Under the pieces are notes generated by a model. The model did not search any database and had not been told where the DNA came from. It worked only from the letters and a program-made list of their open reading frames with translations. Of a stretch of DNA of 64,000 nt, positions 12,901-27,900 are shown piece by piece; position 1 is the first letter of the stretch; each line of letters starts with the position of its first letter. The position numbers were made by a program, and so were the translations under genes. Origin of the DNA: Leuctra nigra (taxonomy: Eukaryota > Arthropoda > Insecta > Plecoptera > Leuctridae); assembly GCA_934045905.1 (NCBI GenBank), contig OW203771.1:25242069-25306068 (forward strand). The letters run 5' to 3'.

Positions 12901-15900
12901 TTCATCATCATCTACAACGCCCTCATCTCGTGTTAATCCCACGACAGATGTTTTCTCGGCAGACCTATAGTCCAATCCTGTTACTACTTTCGCAACATCC
13001 TGAACACTTTCACCTTTCACAAGATCTTCATGAGACGACGAAACATCAACTTCGTCATCATCATCATCGTCTCCTTCAAGTTCCACATACTCAATCGAAT
13101 CTTCAGGAATTCTCAATTTCACTTTTGGAATTCTCTTTTTCTTCTCCGGAGTTTGGGGTTCAATTATTTCAATGACCCTCAGACCCTCAGTATCACCGAC
13201 ATCTTCCCCAAACACTGGTGATACAGGCGGCGTAACCCCAGGTTCTACTTGCGTAAAAGGCACTGCGTATGGTGTGTCGTCGTCCAATTCAAGAGTTAAC
13301 TGAGATATCAACGACGCAACGGCTTCTGTGGTCGGCTCGGTTTCTAAACTCTCTTCCAATTTCTTAGCAATTACAGCGACGTGCTCTTCTGTCAACTCGT
13401 CGACGTGATCATCACTCTCCTCATGAACTACAGAGACAGCAGTGTCCAAGTGGGGAGAAACAAGTACGATGTCAGCTTCATGAAGATCGTGTTCACAAAC
13501 AACAAGTGATTCAAGCTTTCCTATTATTTCGTCGTCAAAATCAGAAGAGGAAGATTTCTCCAACACACCAGAACCGTGCGGAGTTGAAGCATGTTTGGAA
13601 ACAAGAACAACATCGTCAACTGCAATCTCCAAAATTATGGACTTTACATCTTCATCAGCTAGTTTCAGAGTCGACTTCTCCTCCGCATCAGAAGGCTCAG
13701 GTGTTACAAACTTTGCTACATCAGTTGTAGGCTCAGATGTAACAGACTTTGCTTCTTCAGCTGTAGGTTCAGGTGTTACAGAATTTACTTCATCAGCTGT
13801 AGGCTCAGGTGTTACAGACTTTACTTCATCAGCTGTGGGTACAGGTGTAACAGACTTTACTTCATCAGCTGTAGGCTCAGGTGTTACAGACTTTACTTCA
13901 TCAGCTGTAGGCTCAGGTGTTACAGACTTGGCTTCATCAGCTGTAGGGTCAGGTGTTACAGACTGATCTTCATCAGCTGTGGGTCCAGGTGTTACAGACT
14001 TATCTTCATCAGCTGTGGGTCCAGGTGTTACAGACTTTGCTTCTTCAGCTGTAGGTTCAGGTGTTACAGAATTTACTTCGTCAGCTGTAGGCTCAGGTGT
14101 TACAGACTTTACTTCATCAGCAGTGGGTACAGGTGTAACAGACTTTACTTCAACAGCTGTAGGCTCAGGTGTTACAGACTTTAACTCATCAGCTGTAGGC
14201 TCAGGTGTTACAGACTTAACTTCATCAGCTGAAGGCTCAGGTGTTACAGACTTTACTTCATAAGCTGTAGCTTCAGGTGTTACAGACTTGGCTTCATCAG
14301 CTGTGGGTTCAGGTGTTACAGACTTTACTTCATCAGCTGTGGGTTCAGGTGTTACAGACTTGGCTCCATTAGCTGTGTGTTCAGGTGTTACAGACTTAAC
14401 TTCATCAAAAGTGGGTTCAAGTGTTACAGACTTTACTTCATCAGCTGTGGGTTCAGGTGTTACAGACTTGGCTTCATCAGCTGTAGGCTCAGGTGTTACA
14501 TATTTGGCTTCATCAGCTGTGGGTTCAGGTGTTACAGACTTTACTTCATCAACTGTGGGCTCAGGTGTTACAGACTTAACTTCATCAGCTGTAGGCTCAG
14601 GTGTTACAGACTTGGCTCCATCAGCTGTGGGTTCAGGTGTTACAGACTTGGCTTCATCAGTTGAAGGTTCAGGTGTAACAGACTTTACTTCATCAGCCGT
14701 GGGTTCAAGTGTTACAGACTTGGCTTCATCAGCCGTGGGATCAGGTGTTACAGACTTTACTTCATCAGCTGTAGGCTCAGGTGTTACAGACTTGGCTTCA
14801 TTAGCTGTAGGCTCAGGCGTTACAGACTTTACTTCATCAGCTGTAGGCTCAGGAGTTACAAACTTTTCTTCATAAGCTGTGTGTTCAGATGTTACAGACT
14901 TAACTTCATCAAAAGTGGGTTCAGGTGTTACAGACTTTACTTCATCAGCTGTGGCTTCAGGTGTTACAGACTTTGCTTCATCAGCTGTAGGCTCAGGTGT
15001 TACAAACTTTTCTTCATAAACTGTGTGTTCAGATGTTACAGACTTAACTTCATCAAAAGTGGGTTCAGGTGTTACAGACTTTACTTCATCAGCTGTGGCT
15101 TCAGGTGTTACAGACTTTGCTTCATCAGCTGTAGGCTCAGGTGTTACAGACTTGGCTTCATCAACTGTAGTATCTGGTCTTACAGACTTTACTTCATCAA
15201 CTGTGGGTTCAGGTGTTACAGACTTGGCTTCATCAGCTGAAGGTTTAGGTGTTACAGACTTTACTTCATCAACTGTGGGTTCAGGTGTTACAGACTTAAC
15301 TTCATCAGCTGAAGGCTCAGGTGTTACAGACTTTACTTCATCAACTGTAGTATCTGGTCTTAAAGACTTTACTTCATCAACTGTGGGTTCAGGTGTTACA
15401 GACTTGGCTTCATCAGCTGTAGGCTCAGGTGTTACAGACTTTACTTCATCAACTGTGGGTTCAGGTGTTACAGACTTGGCTTCATCAGCTGTAGGCTCAG
15501 GTGTTACAGACTTAGCTTCATCAGCTGTGGGTTCATGTGTTACAGACTTTACTTCATCAACTGTAGGCTCAGGTGTTACAGACTTTACTTCATCAGCTGA
15601 AGGTTCAGGTGTTACAGATTTTACTTCATCAACTGTGGGCTCAGGTGTTACAGACTTGACTTCATCAGCTGTAGGTTCAAGTGTTACAGACTTGGCTCCA
15701 TCAGCTGTGGGTTCAGGTGTTACAGACTTAACTTCATCAGCTTTAGGTTCAGGTGTTACAGACTTGGCTTCATCAGCTGTAGGTTCAGGTGTATCAGACT
15801 TTACTTCATCAGCTGTAGGTTCAGGTGTTACAGACTTGGCTTCATCAGCTGTAGGTTCAGGTGTAACAGACTTTACTTCATCAACTGTGGGTTCAGGTGT

Positions 15901-18900
15901 TACAGACTTTACTTCATCAGCTGTAGGCTCAGGTGTTATAGACTTGGCTTCATCAGCTGTAGGCTCAGGTGTTATAGACTTGGCTTCATCAGCTGTAGGT
16001 TCAGGTGTAACAGACTTTACTTCATCAACTGTGGGTTCAGGTGTTACAGACTTTACTTCATCAGCTGTAGGCTCAGGTGTTACAGACTTGGCTTCATCAG
16101 CTGTAGGTTCAGGTGTAACAGACTTTACTTCATCAACTGTGGGTTCAGGTGTAACAGACTTTACTTCATCAGCTGTGGGCTCAGGTGTTACAGACTTAGC
16201 TTCATCAGCTGTAGGTTCAGGTGTAATAGACTTTACTTCATCAGCTGTAGGCTCAGGTGTTACAGACTTTACTTCATTAACTGTAGTATCTGGTCTTACA
16301 GACTTTACTTCATCAGCTGTGGTTTCAGGTGTTACAGACTTTACTTCATCAGCTGTGGGCTCAGGTGTTACAGACTTAGCTTCATCAGCTGTGGGCTCAG
16401 GTGTTACAGACTTTACTTCATTAACTGTAGTATCTGGTCTTACAGACTTTACTTCATCAGCTGTGGTTTCAGGTGTTACAGACTTTACTTCATCAGCTGT
16501 GGGTTCAGGTGTTACAGACTTTACTTCATCAGCTGTAGGCTCAGGTGTTATAGACTTGGCTTCATCAGCTCTGGGTTCAGGTGTTACAAACTTCGCATTA
16601 TCAGCTGTGGGTTCAGGTGTTACAGACTTTACTTCATCAGCTGTAGGCTCAGGTGTTACAGACTTTACTTCATCAACTGTAGTATCTGGTCTTACAGACT
16701 TTACTTCATCAGCTGTGGGTTCAGGTGTTACAGACTTTACTTCATCAGCTGTAGGCTCAGGTGTTACAGACTTGGCTTCATCAGCTGTATGTTCAGGTGT
16801 TACAGACTTTACTTCATCAGCTGTGGGTTCAAGTGTTACAGACTTGGCTTCATAAGCTGTGGGTTTAGGTGTTACAGACTTAACTTCATCAGCTGTAGGC
16901 TCAGGTGTTACAGACTTAGCTTCATCAGCTGTAGGCTCAGGTGTTACAGACTTTACTTCATCAACTGTGGGTTCAGGTGTTACAGACTTTACTTCATCAG
17001 CTGTGGGTTCAGGTGTTACAGACTTGGCTTCATTAGCTGTGGGTTCAGGTGTTACAGACTTTATTTCATCAGCTGGGGCTTCAAGTGTTACAGACTTGGC
17101 TTCATCAGCTGTAGGCTCAGGTGTTACAGACTTGGCTTCATCAGCTGTGGGTTCAGGTGTTACAGACTTTACTTCATCAACTGTAGGCTCAGGTGTTACA
17201 GACTTTACTTCATCACCTGAAGGTTCAGGTGTTACAGATTTTACTTCATCAACTGTGGGCTCAGGTGTTACAGACTTGACTTCATCAGCTGTAGGCTCAG
17301 GTGTTACAGACTTGGCTTCATCAGTTGTAGGTTCAGGTGTTACAGACTTTACTTCATCAACTGTGGGTTCAGGTGTTACAGACTTGGCTTCATCAGCTGT
17401 AGGTTCAGGTGTTACAGACTTAACTTCATCAGCTATTGGTTCAGGTGTTACAGACTTGGCTTCATCAGCTAGAGGTTTAGGTGTTACAGACTTGGCTTCA
17501 TCAGCTGTGGGCTCAGGTGTTACAGACTTAGCATCATCAGCTGTTGGTTCAGGTGTAACAGACTTTACTTCATCAACGGTGGGTTCAGGTGTTACAGACT
17601 TTACTTCATCAGTTGTGGGTTCAGGTGTTACAGACTTGGCTTCATCAGCTGTGGGTTCAGGTGTTACAGACTTTACTTCATCAGCTGTAGGTTCAGGTGT
17701 TACAGACTTGGCTTCATCAGCTGTGGGTTCAGGTGTTACAGACTTTACTTCATCAGCTGTGGGTTTAAGTGTTACAGACTTCGCTTCATCAGCTGTGGAT
17801 TCAGGTGTTACAGACTTAACTTCACCAGCTGTAGGCTCAGGTGTTACAGACTTGGCTTCATCAGCTGTAGGCTCAGGTGTTACAGACTCTACTTCATCAA
17901 CTGTGGGTTTAGGTGTTACAGACTTTACTTCATCAGCTGTGGGTTCAGGTGTTACAGACTTGGCTTCATCAGCTGTAGGCTCAGGTGTTACAGACTTGGC
18001 TTCATCAGCTGTGGGTTTAGGTGTTACGGACTTTACTTCATCAACTGTAGGCTCAGGTGTTACAGACTTTAATACATCAGCTGTGGGTTCAGGTGTTACA
18101 GACTTTACTTCATCAGCTGTAGGCTCAGGTGTTACAGACTTGGCTCCATCAGCTGTAGGCTCAGGTGTTACAGACTTGGCTTCATCAGCTGTGGGTTTAG
18201 GTGTTACAGACTTAACTTCAACAACTGTAGGCTCAGGTGTTACAGACTTTACTTCATTAGCTGTGGGTTCAGGTGTTACAAACTTTACTTCATCAGCCGT
18301 GTGTTCAGGTGTTAAAGACTTAACTGCATCAACTGTGGGTTCAGGTGTTATAGACTTTACTTCTTCAGCTGTGGGTTCAGGTTTTACAGACTTGGCTTCA
18401 TCAGCTGTAGGCTCAGGTGTTACAGACTTGGCTCCATCAGCTGTGGGTTCAGGAGTTACAGACTTTACTTCATCAACTGTGGGTTCAGGTGTTACAGACT
18501 TGGCTTCATTAGCTGTAGATTCATGTTTTACAGACTTGGCTTCATCAGCGGTAGGCTCAGGTGTTACAGACTTGGCTTCTTCAGCTGTAGGCTCAGGTGT
18601 TACAGACTTTACTTCATCAGCTTTAGGCTCAGATGTTACAGCCATTACTTTATCAGCTATAGGCTCAGGTGTTACCGACTTTACTTCATCAGCTGTAGGT
18701 TCAGGGGTTACAGACTTGGCTTCATCAGTTGTGGGTTCAGGTGTTACAGACTTTACTTCATCAGCTGTGGGTTCAGGCGTTACAGACTTGGCTTCATCAG
18801 CTGTGGGCTCAGGTGTTACAGACTTGGCTTCATCAGCTGTAGGTTCAGGTGTTACAGACTTTACTTCATCAACTGTGTGTTCAGGTGTTACAGACTTAAC

Positions 18901-21900
18901 TTCACCAGCTGTAGGCTCAGGTGTTACAGACTTGGCTTCATCAGCTGTAGGCTCAGGTGTTACAGAATCTACTTCATCAACTGTGGGTTCAGGTGTTACA
19001 GACTTTACTTCATCAACTGTGTGTTCAGGTGTTACAGACTTGGCTCCATCAGCTGTAGGTTCAGGTGTTACAGACTTGGCTTCATCAGCTGTAGGCTCAG
19101 GTGTTACAGACTTGGCTTCATCAGCTGTGGGTTTAGGTGTTACAGACTTGGCTTCATCAGCTGTAGGTTCAGGTGTTACAGACTTTACTTCATCAACTGT
19201 GGGTTCAGGTGTTACAGACTTGGCTTCATTAGCTGTAGATTCATGTTTTACAGACTTGGCTTCATCAGCTGTGGGTTCAGGTGTTACAGACTTGGCTTCA
19301 TCAGCTGTAGGCTCAGGTGTTACAGACTTGGCTTCATCAGCTGTAGGCTCAGGTGTTACAGACTTGGCTTCATCAGCTGTGGGTTCAGGTGTTACAGACT
19401 TTACTTCATCAACTGTAGGCTCAGGTGTTACAGACTTTACTTCATCAGCTGTGGGTTCAGGTGTTACAGACTTTACTTCATCAGCTGTAGGCTCAGGTGT
19501 TACAGATTTTACTTCATCAACTGTGGGTTCAGGTGTTACAGACTTTACTTCATCAGCTGTAGGTTCAGGTGTTACAGATTTTACTTCATCAACTGTGGGT
19601 TCAGGTGTTACAGACTTGGCTTCATCAGCTGTAGATTCATGTTTTACAGACTTGGCTTCATCAGCTGTGGGTTCAGGTGTTACAGACTTGGCTTCATTAG
19701 CTGTGGGTTCAGGTGTTACAGACTTGGCTTCATCAGCTGTAGGTTCAGGTGTTACAGACTTTACTTCATCAACTGTGGGTTCAGGTGTTACAGACTTGGC
19801 TTCATTAGCTGTAGATTCATGTTTTACAGACTTGGCTTCATCAGCTGTGGGTTCAGGTATTACAGATTTTACTTCATCAGCTGTGGGTTTAGGTGTTACA
19901 GACTTGGCTTCATCAGCTGTAGGCTCAGGTGTTACAGACTTGGCTTCATCAGCTGTAGGCTCAGGTGTTACAGACTTTACTTCATCAGCTTTAGGCTCAG
20001 ATGTTACAGCCTTTACTTCATCAGCTATAGGCTCAGGTGTTACCGACTTTACTTCATCAGCTGTAGGTTCAGGGGTTACAGACTTGGCTTCATCAGTTGT
20101 GGGTTCAGGTGTTACAGACTTTACTTCATCAGCTGTGGGTTCAGGCGTTACAGACTTGGCTTCATCAGCTGTGGGCTCAGGTGTTACAGACTTGGCTTCA
20201 TCAGCTGTAGGCTCAAGTGTTACAGACTCTACCTTATCAACTGTGGGTTCAGGTGTTACAGACTTTACTTCATCAGCTGTGGGTTCAGGTGTTACAGACT
20301 TGGCTTCATCAGCTGTAGGCTCAGGTGTTACAGACTTGGCTTCATCAGCTGTGGGTTTAGGTGTTACAGACTTGGCTTCATCAGCTGTAGGTTCAGGTGT
20401 TACAGACTTTACTTCATCAACTGTGGGTTCAGGTGTTACAGACTTGGCTTCATTAGCTGTAGATTCATGTTTTACAGACTTGGCTTTATCAGCTGTGGGT
20501 TCAGGTGTTACAGACTTGGCTTCATCAGCTGTGGGTTCAGGTATTACAGACTTTACTTCATCAGCTGTAGGCTCAGGTGTTACAGACTTGGCTTCATCAG
20601 CTGTAGGCTCAGGTGTTACAGACTTTACTTCATCAGCTTTAGGCTTAGATGTTACAGCCTTTACTTCATCAGCTATAGGCTCAGGTGTTACAGACTTTAC
20701 TTCATCAGCTGTAGGTTCAGGGGTTACAGACTTGGCTTCATCAGTTGTGGGTTCAGGTGTTACAGACTTTACTTCATCAGCTGTGGGTTCAGGCGTTACA
20801 GACTTGGCTTCATCAGCTGTGGGCTCAGTTGTTACAGACTTGGCTTCATCAGCTGTAGGTTCAGGTGTTACAGACTTTACTTCATCAACTGTGTGTTCAG
20901 GTGTTACAGACTTAGGTTCATCAGCTGTAGGCTCAGGTGTTACAGACTTGGCTTCATCATCTGTGGGTTCAGGTGTTATAGACTTAACTTCATCAGCTGT
21001 AGGCTCAGGTGTTAAAGACTTTACTTCATCAACTGTGGGTTCAGGTGTTAAAGACTTTACTTCATCAACTGTGGGTTCAGGTGTTACAGACTTTACTTCA
21101 TTAACTGTGGGTTCAGGTGTTAAAGACTTTACTTCATCAACTGTGGGTTCAGGTGTTACAGACTTGGCTTCATCATCTGTGGGTTCAGGTTTTACAGACT
21201 TTGCTTCATCAGCTGTAGGCTCAGATGTTACAGACTCGGCTTCATCAGCTGTGGGTTCAGGTGTTACAGACTTGGCTTCATCAGCTTTAGGCTCAGGTGT
21301 TACAGACTTTACTTCATCAACTGTAGTATCTGGTGTTACAGTCTTTACTTTATCAACTGTGGGTTCATGTGTTACAGACTTAACTTCTTCAGCTGAAAGC
21401 TCAAGTGTTACAGAGTTTACTTCATCAACTATAGGCTCAAGTGTTACAGACTTTAGTTCATCTGCTGTAGGTTCAGGTGTTACAGACTTTACTTCATCAA
21501 CTGTTTGTTCAGGTGTTACAAATTTTGCTTCTTCTTCTGAATCATGATCATGTGTTTCTATATCATCACCTATAGTTATTATTTCTTCAACTGCATTAGT
21601 TGGTTCCTCCAATTTAGTTAGAGTTTCCGTAAAATTCTTGGCTGCAACAGATCTAGCTTCTTCTGTGGGTTCAGTTGTAGTCTCGTTAATGTCCTCATCA
21701 TCTGCCTCATGCTCCAGGGTATCAATAGATATTGGCAAATTCATTGCTTCGACGACTGGTTGATCGTCTTGAGATTCAAAGGTTGATACATCAGTACCTT
21801 CAAAATCATTATCCCTTTTTTCAGCCAAAGTAGTAGTATTTTGCATTAAGCAAGTATCCTTAGTTTTAACAATATCGCCCGCTATATCAGCTTTAATTAT

Positions 21901-24900
21901 TGTCACATCCTTAGCTACAACAACTTCTTCAACTACTTCGACCTCTTTTCTAGTCAGTTGTTTAGCTTCTTCTACAGAAGGCTCAAGTATTACAGCATTA
22001 ACCTCTTCTACAGTTGGCTCAGATGTTACAACCTTCACTTCATTTACTGTTGGTTCAGGTGTCACAACCTTGTTTTCATCAACAGTTGGCTCAGGTGTTA
22101 CTGATTTCATTTCTTCAACAGTTGGCTCAGGTGCTCCAGCCTTGACTTCATCAACAGTTGGCTCAGGTGTAACTGATTTGATTTCTTCAACAGTTGGCTC
22201 AGGAGTATCAGCCTTGATTTCAGCAACAGTTGGCACAGGGGTTACTGATTTGATTTCTACAACAGTTGGCTCAGGTGTTACTGCCTTGACCTCTTCTACA
22301 GTTGGCTCAGGTGTTACAGCCTTTTTTTCTTCAACAGTTGGCTCAGGTGTTTCTGATTCGATTTCTTCAACAGTTGGCTCATGTGTAACTGATTTGACTT
22401 CTTCAACAGTTGACTCAGGAGTTACAGCCCTGATTTCTGCAACAGTTGGCTCAGGTGTTACTGATTTCATTACTTCAACAATTGGCTCAGGTGTAACAAC
22501 CTTGCCTTCATCAACAGTTAGCTCAGGTGTTACAGATTTTATTTCTTTAACAGTTGGCTCAGGTGTTACTGCCTCGACTTCTTCAACAGTTAGCTCAGGT
22601 GTTACAGATTTCATTACGTCAACAGTTGGCTTAGGTGTGACGGCCATGACCGATTCAACAGTTGGCTCAGTTGTTACAACCTTGCCTTCATCAACAGATG
22701 GCTCAGGTGTTACTGATTTCATTTCTTCAAAAGTTGGCTCAGGTGTTACAGATTTCATTACTTTAACAGTTGGCTCAGGTGTTACTGATTTGATTTCTCC
22801 AACAGTTGGCTCAGGTGTAACAGCCTTGACCTTTTCAACAGTTGGCTCAGGTGTAACAACCTTGATTACATCAACAGTTGGCTCAGGTGTAACTGTTTCG
22901 ATTTCTTCAACAGTTGGCTCAGGTGTAACAACCTTGATTACATCAACAGTTGGCTCAGATGTAACTGTTTTGATCTCTTCTACAGTTTGCTCAGGTGTTA
23001 AAGCCTTTACCTCTTCTACAATTGGCTCAGGTGTTACAGCCGTGACCTTATCAACAGTTGGCTCATGAGTAACAACCTTGATTATATCAACAGTTGGCTC
23101 AGGTGTAACTGTTTTGATTTCTTCTACAGTTGGCTCAGGTGTTACAGCCTTGACCTTATCAACAGTTGGCTCAGGTGTAACAACCTTGATTACATCAACA
23201 GTTGGCTCAGGTGTAACTGTTTTGATTTCATCAACAGTTGGCTCAGGTGTTACAGCTTTGACCTCTTCAACAGCTGGCTCAGGTGTTACTGATTTCATTT
23301 CTTCAACAGTTGGCTCAGGTGTTAAAGATTTCATTTCTTTAACAGTTGGCTCAGGTGTAACTGCCTTGACATTTTCTACAGTTGGCTCAGGTGTTTCAGC
23401 CTTGGTCTTTTCAACAGTTGGCTCAGGTGTAACAATCTTGATTTCATCAACAGTTGGCTCAGGTGTTACTGATTTGATTTCTTCAACAGTTGGCTCAGGT
23501 GTTACAAACTTTACCTCTTCTACAGTTGGCTCAGGCGTTACTGATTTAATTTCTTTAACAGTTGGCTCAGGTGTTAAAACCTTGTCATCATCAACAGTTG
23601 GCTCAGGTGTTACAGCCTTGATTTCTTCAACAGTTGGCTCAGATGTTACAACCTTGCCTTCATCAACAGTTGGCTCAGGTGTTACTGATTTCATTTCTTC
23701 AACAGTTGGCTCAGGTTTTTTAGATTTCATTACTTCAACAATTGGCTCAGGTGTCACTGATATCATTTCTTCAACAGTTGGCTCTGGTGTTACAGCCTTG
23801 ACTTCACGGACAGTTGGCTCAGGTGTAACAGATTTTATTTCTTCAACAGTTGTCTCAGGTGTTACTGCCTTGACCTCTTCTACAGTTAACTCAGGTGCTT
23901 CAGTCTTTACCTCTTCTACAGTTGGCTCAGGTATTACAGCCTTGATCTTATCAACAGTTGGCTCAGGTGTTACAACCTTGATTTCATCAACTGTTAGCTC
24001 AGGTGTTACTGATTTGATTTCTTTAACAGTTGGCTCAGGTGTTACCGCCTTGGCCTCTTCTACAGTTGGCTCAGGTGTTACTGATTTCGTTACTTCAACA
24101 ATTGGCTCAGGTGAAACAACCATGCCTTCATCAACAGTTGTCTCAGGTGTTACAGATTTCATAACTTTAACAGTTGGCCCAGGTGTTACTGCCTTGACTT
24201 CTTCAACAGTTGGCTCAGGTGTCACAACCTTGCCTTCATCAAATGTTGGCTCAGGAATTACTGATTTCATTTCTTCAACAGTTAGCTCAGGTGTTATAGA
24301 TTTCATCACTTCAACAGTTGGCTTAGGTGTGACAGCCATGACCTCTTCAACAGTTGGCTCAGGTGTTACAACCTTGCCTTCATCTACAGTTGGCTCAGGT
24401 GTTACAGATTTCATTACTTTAATAGTTGGCTTAGGAGTGACAGCCATGACCTCTTCAACAGTTGGCTCAGGTGTTACAACCTTGCTTTCATCAACAGTTG
24501 GCTCAGGTGTTACTGATTTTATTTCTTCAACAGTTGGCTCAGGTGTCACAACCTTGCCTTCATCAAATGTTGGCTCAGGTGTTAATGATTTTATTTCTTC
24601 AACAGTTGGCTCAGGTGTTACAGATTTCATTACTTCAACAGTTGGCTTAGGTGTGACGGCCATGACCGCTTCAACAGTTGGTTCAGTTGATACAACCTTG
24701 CCTTCTTCAACAGTTGGCTCAGGTGTTACTGATTTCATTTCTTCAAAAGTTGGCTCAGGTGTTACAGATTTCATTACTTCAACAGTTGGCTCAGGCGTTA
24801 CAGTCTTGACCTTTTCAACAGTTGGCTCAGGTGTTACAACCTTGATTACATCAACAGTTGGCTCAGGTGTAAGTGTTTTGATTTCATCAATAGTTGGCTC

Positions 24901-27900
24901 AGGTGTTACAGCCTTGATCTCTTCTACAGTTGGCTCAGGTGTTACAGCTTTGACCTCTTCAACAGTTGGCTCAGGTGTTACTGATTTGATTTCTCCAACA
25001 GTTGGCTTAGGTGCTACAGCCTTGACCTTGTCAACAGTTGGCTCAGGTGTTACAACCTTGATTACATCAACAGTTGGCTCAGGTGTTACTGTTTTGATTT
25101 CATCAACAGTTGGCTCAGGTGTTACAGCCTTGCCTTCATCAACAGTTGGCTCAGGTGTTACTGATTTTATTTCTTCAACAGTTGGCTCAGGTGTTACAGA
25201 TTTCATTACTTCAACAGTTGGCTTAGGTGTGACGGCCATGACCGCTTCAACAGTTGGTTCAGTTGATACAACCTTGCCTTCTTCAACAGTTGGCTCAGGT
25301 GTTACTGATTTCATTTCTTCAAAAGTTGGCTCAGGTGTTACAGATTTCATTACTTCAACAGTTGGCTCAGGCGTTACAGTCTTGACCTTTTCAACAGTTG
25401 GCTCAGGTGTTACAACCTTGATTACATCAACAGTTGGCTCAGGTGTAAGTGTTTTGATTTTATCAATAGTTGGCTCAGGTGTTACAGCCTTCATCTCTTC
25501 TACAGTTGGCTCAGGTGTTACAGCTTTGACCTCTTCAACAGTTGGCTCAGGTGTTACTGATTTGATTTCTCCAACAGTTGGCTTAGGTGTTACAGCCTTG
25601 GCCTTTTCAACAGTTGGCTCAGGTGTTACAACCTTGATTACCTCAACAGTTGGCTCAGGTGTTACTGTTTTGATTTCATCAACAGTTGGCTCAGGTGTTA
25701 CAGCCTTGCCTTCATCAACAGTTGGCTCAGGTGTTACTGATTTTATTTCTTCAACAGTTGGCTCAGGTGTCACAACCTTGCTTTCATCAAATGTTGGCTC
25801 AGGTGATACTGATTTCATTTCTTTAACAGTTGGCTCAGGTGTTACAGATTTCATTACTTTAAGAGTTAACTTAGGTGTGACGGCCATGACCACTTCAACA
25901 GTTGGCTCAGTTGATACAATATTGCCTTCATCAACAGTTGTCTCAGGTGCTACTGATTTTATTTCTTCAACAGTTGGCTCAGGTGTCACAACCTTGCCTT
26001 CATCAAATGTTGGCTCAGGTGTTACTGATTTCATTTCTTCAACAGTTGGCTCAGTTGTTACAGATTTCATTACTTCAACAGTTGGCTTAGGTGTGACGGC
26101 CATGACCGCTTCAACAGTTGGCTCAGTTGATACAACCTTGCCTTCATCAACAGTTGGCTCAGGTGTTACTGATTTCATTTCTTCAAAAGTTGGCTCAGGT
26201 GTAACAGATTTCATTACTTCAACAGTTGGCTCAGGTGTTACAGCCTTGACCTTTTCAACAGTTGGCTCAGGTGTTACTGATTTGATTTCTCCAACAGTTG
26301 GCTCAGGTGTTACAGCCTTGACCTTTCCAACAGTTGGCTCAGGTGTAACAACCTTGATTACATCAACAGTTGGCTCAGGTGTAACTGTTTTGATTTCATC
26401 AAAAGTTGGCTCAGGTGTTACAGATTTCATTTCTTCAACAGTTGGCTCAGGTGTAACTGTTTTGATTTCATCAACAGTTGGCTCATGTGTTACAGCCTTG
26501 CCTTCATCAACAGTTGGCTCAGGTGTTACTGATTTTATTTCTTTAACAGTTGGCTCAGCTGTCACAACCTTGCCTTCATCAAATGTTGGCTCAGGTGTTA
26601 CTGATTTCATTTCTTCAACAGTTGGCTCAGGTGTTACAAATTTCATTACTTCAACAGTTGGCTTAGGTGTGACGGCCATGACCGCTTCAACAGTTGGCTC
26701 AGTTGATACAACCTTGCCTTCATCAACAGTTGGCTCAGGTGTTACTGATTTTATTTCTTTAACAGTTTGCTCAGGTGTCACAACCTTGCCTTCATCAAAT
26801 GTGGGCTCAGGTGTTACTGATTTCATTTCTTCAACAGTTGGCTCAGGTGTAAATGTTTTGATTTCATCAACAGTTGGCTCATGTGTTACAGCCTTGCTTT
26901 CATCAACAGTTGGCTCAGGTGTTACTGATTTTATTTCTTTAACAGTTGGCTCAGGTGTCACAACCTTGCCTTCATCAAATGTTGGCTCAGGTGTTACTGA
27001 TTTCATTTCTTCAACAGTTGGCTCAGGTGTTACAGATTTCATTACTTCAACAGTTGGCTTAGGTGTGACGGCCATGACCGCTTCAACAGTTGGCTCAGTT
27101 GATACAACCTTGCCTTCATCAACAGTTGGCTCAGGTGTTACTGATTTTATTTCTTCAACAGTTGGCTCTGGTGTTAACGATTTTATTTCTGTAACAGTTG
27201 GCTTAGGTGTTACAGCCTCAACCTCTTCTAAAGTTAGCTCAGATGTTACAGCCTTGATTTCTACAACAGTTGGCTCAGGTATTTCAACCTTGCCTTCATC
27301 AACAGTTGGCTCAAATGTTACTGATTTCATTACTTCAACAGTTGGCTCAGGTGTTACTGCCTTGACCTCTTCAACAGTTGGCTCAGGTGTTACAACCTTG
27401 CCTTCATCAACAGTTGGCTCTGGTGTTACTGATTTCATTTCTTCAACAGTTGGCTCAGGTGTTACAACCTTGCCTTCATCAACAGTTGGCTCAGGTGTTA
27501 CTGATTTCATTATTTTAACAGTTGGCTCAGGTGTTACTGCCTTGACTTCTTCAACAGTTGGCTCAGGTGTTACAGATTTCATTACTTCACTATTTGGCTC
27601 AGGTGTTATTGCCTTGACTTCATGAACAGTTGGCTCAGGTGTAACTGATTTGATTTCTTCAACAGTTGGCTCAGGATTTACAGCCTTGATTTCTACAATA
27701 ATCGGCTCAGGTGGTACAGCTTTGATCTCTTCTACAGTCGGCTCCGGTGTTACTGATTTAATTTCTTCAACAGTTGGCTCAGGTGATTCAGCCATGACCT
27801 GTTCTACAGTTGGCTCAGGTGTAACAGCCTTGATTTCTTCTACAGTTGACTCAGGTGTTATAGCCTTGACTGCTTCTACAGTTGGCTCAGGTGAACCTGA

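Noticed and set aside
16859..21547. Plus-strand open frame of 1,562 codons (GSGVTDFTSS-type repeat)
   Set aside because: Antisense reading of the 12-residue array. Neighbouring plus-strand frames break at 14263, 14875 and 16855, while the minus frame is unbroken over 43 kb and joins real ankyrin exons in phase.
23078..27625. Plus-strand open frame of 1,515 codons
   Set aside because: Antisense shadow of the second 12-residue array; stops flank it on the plus strand while the minus frame continues.
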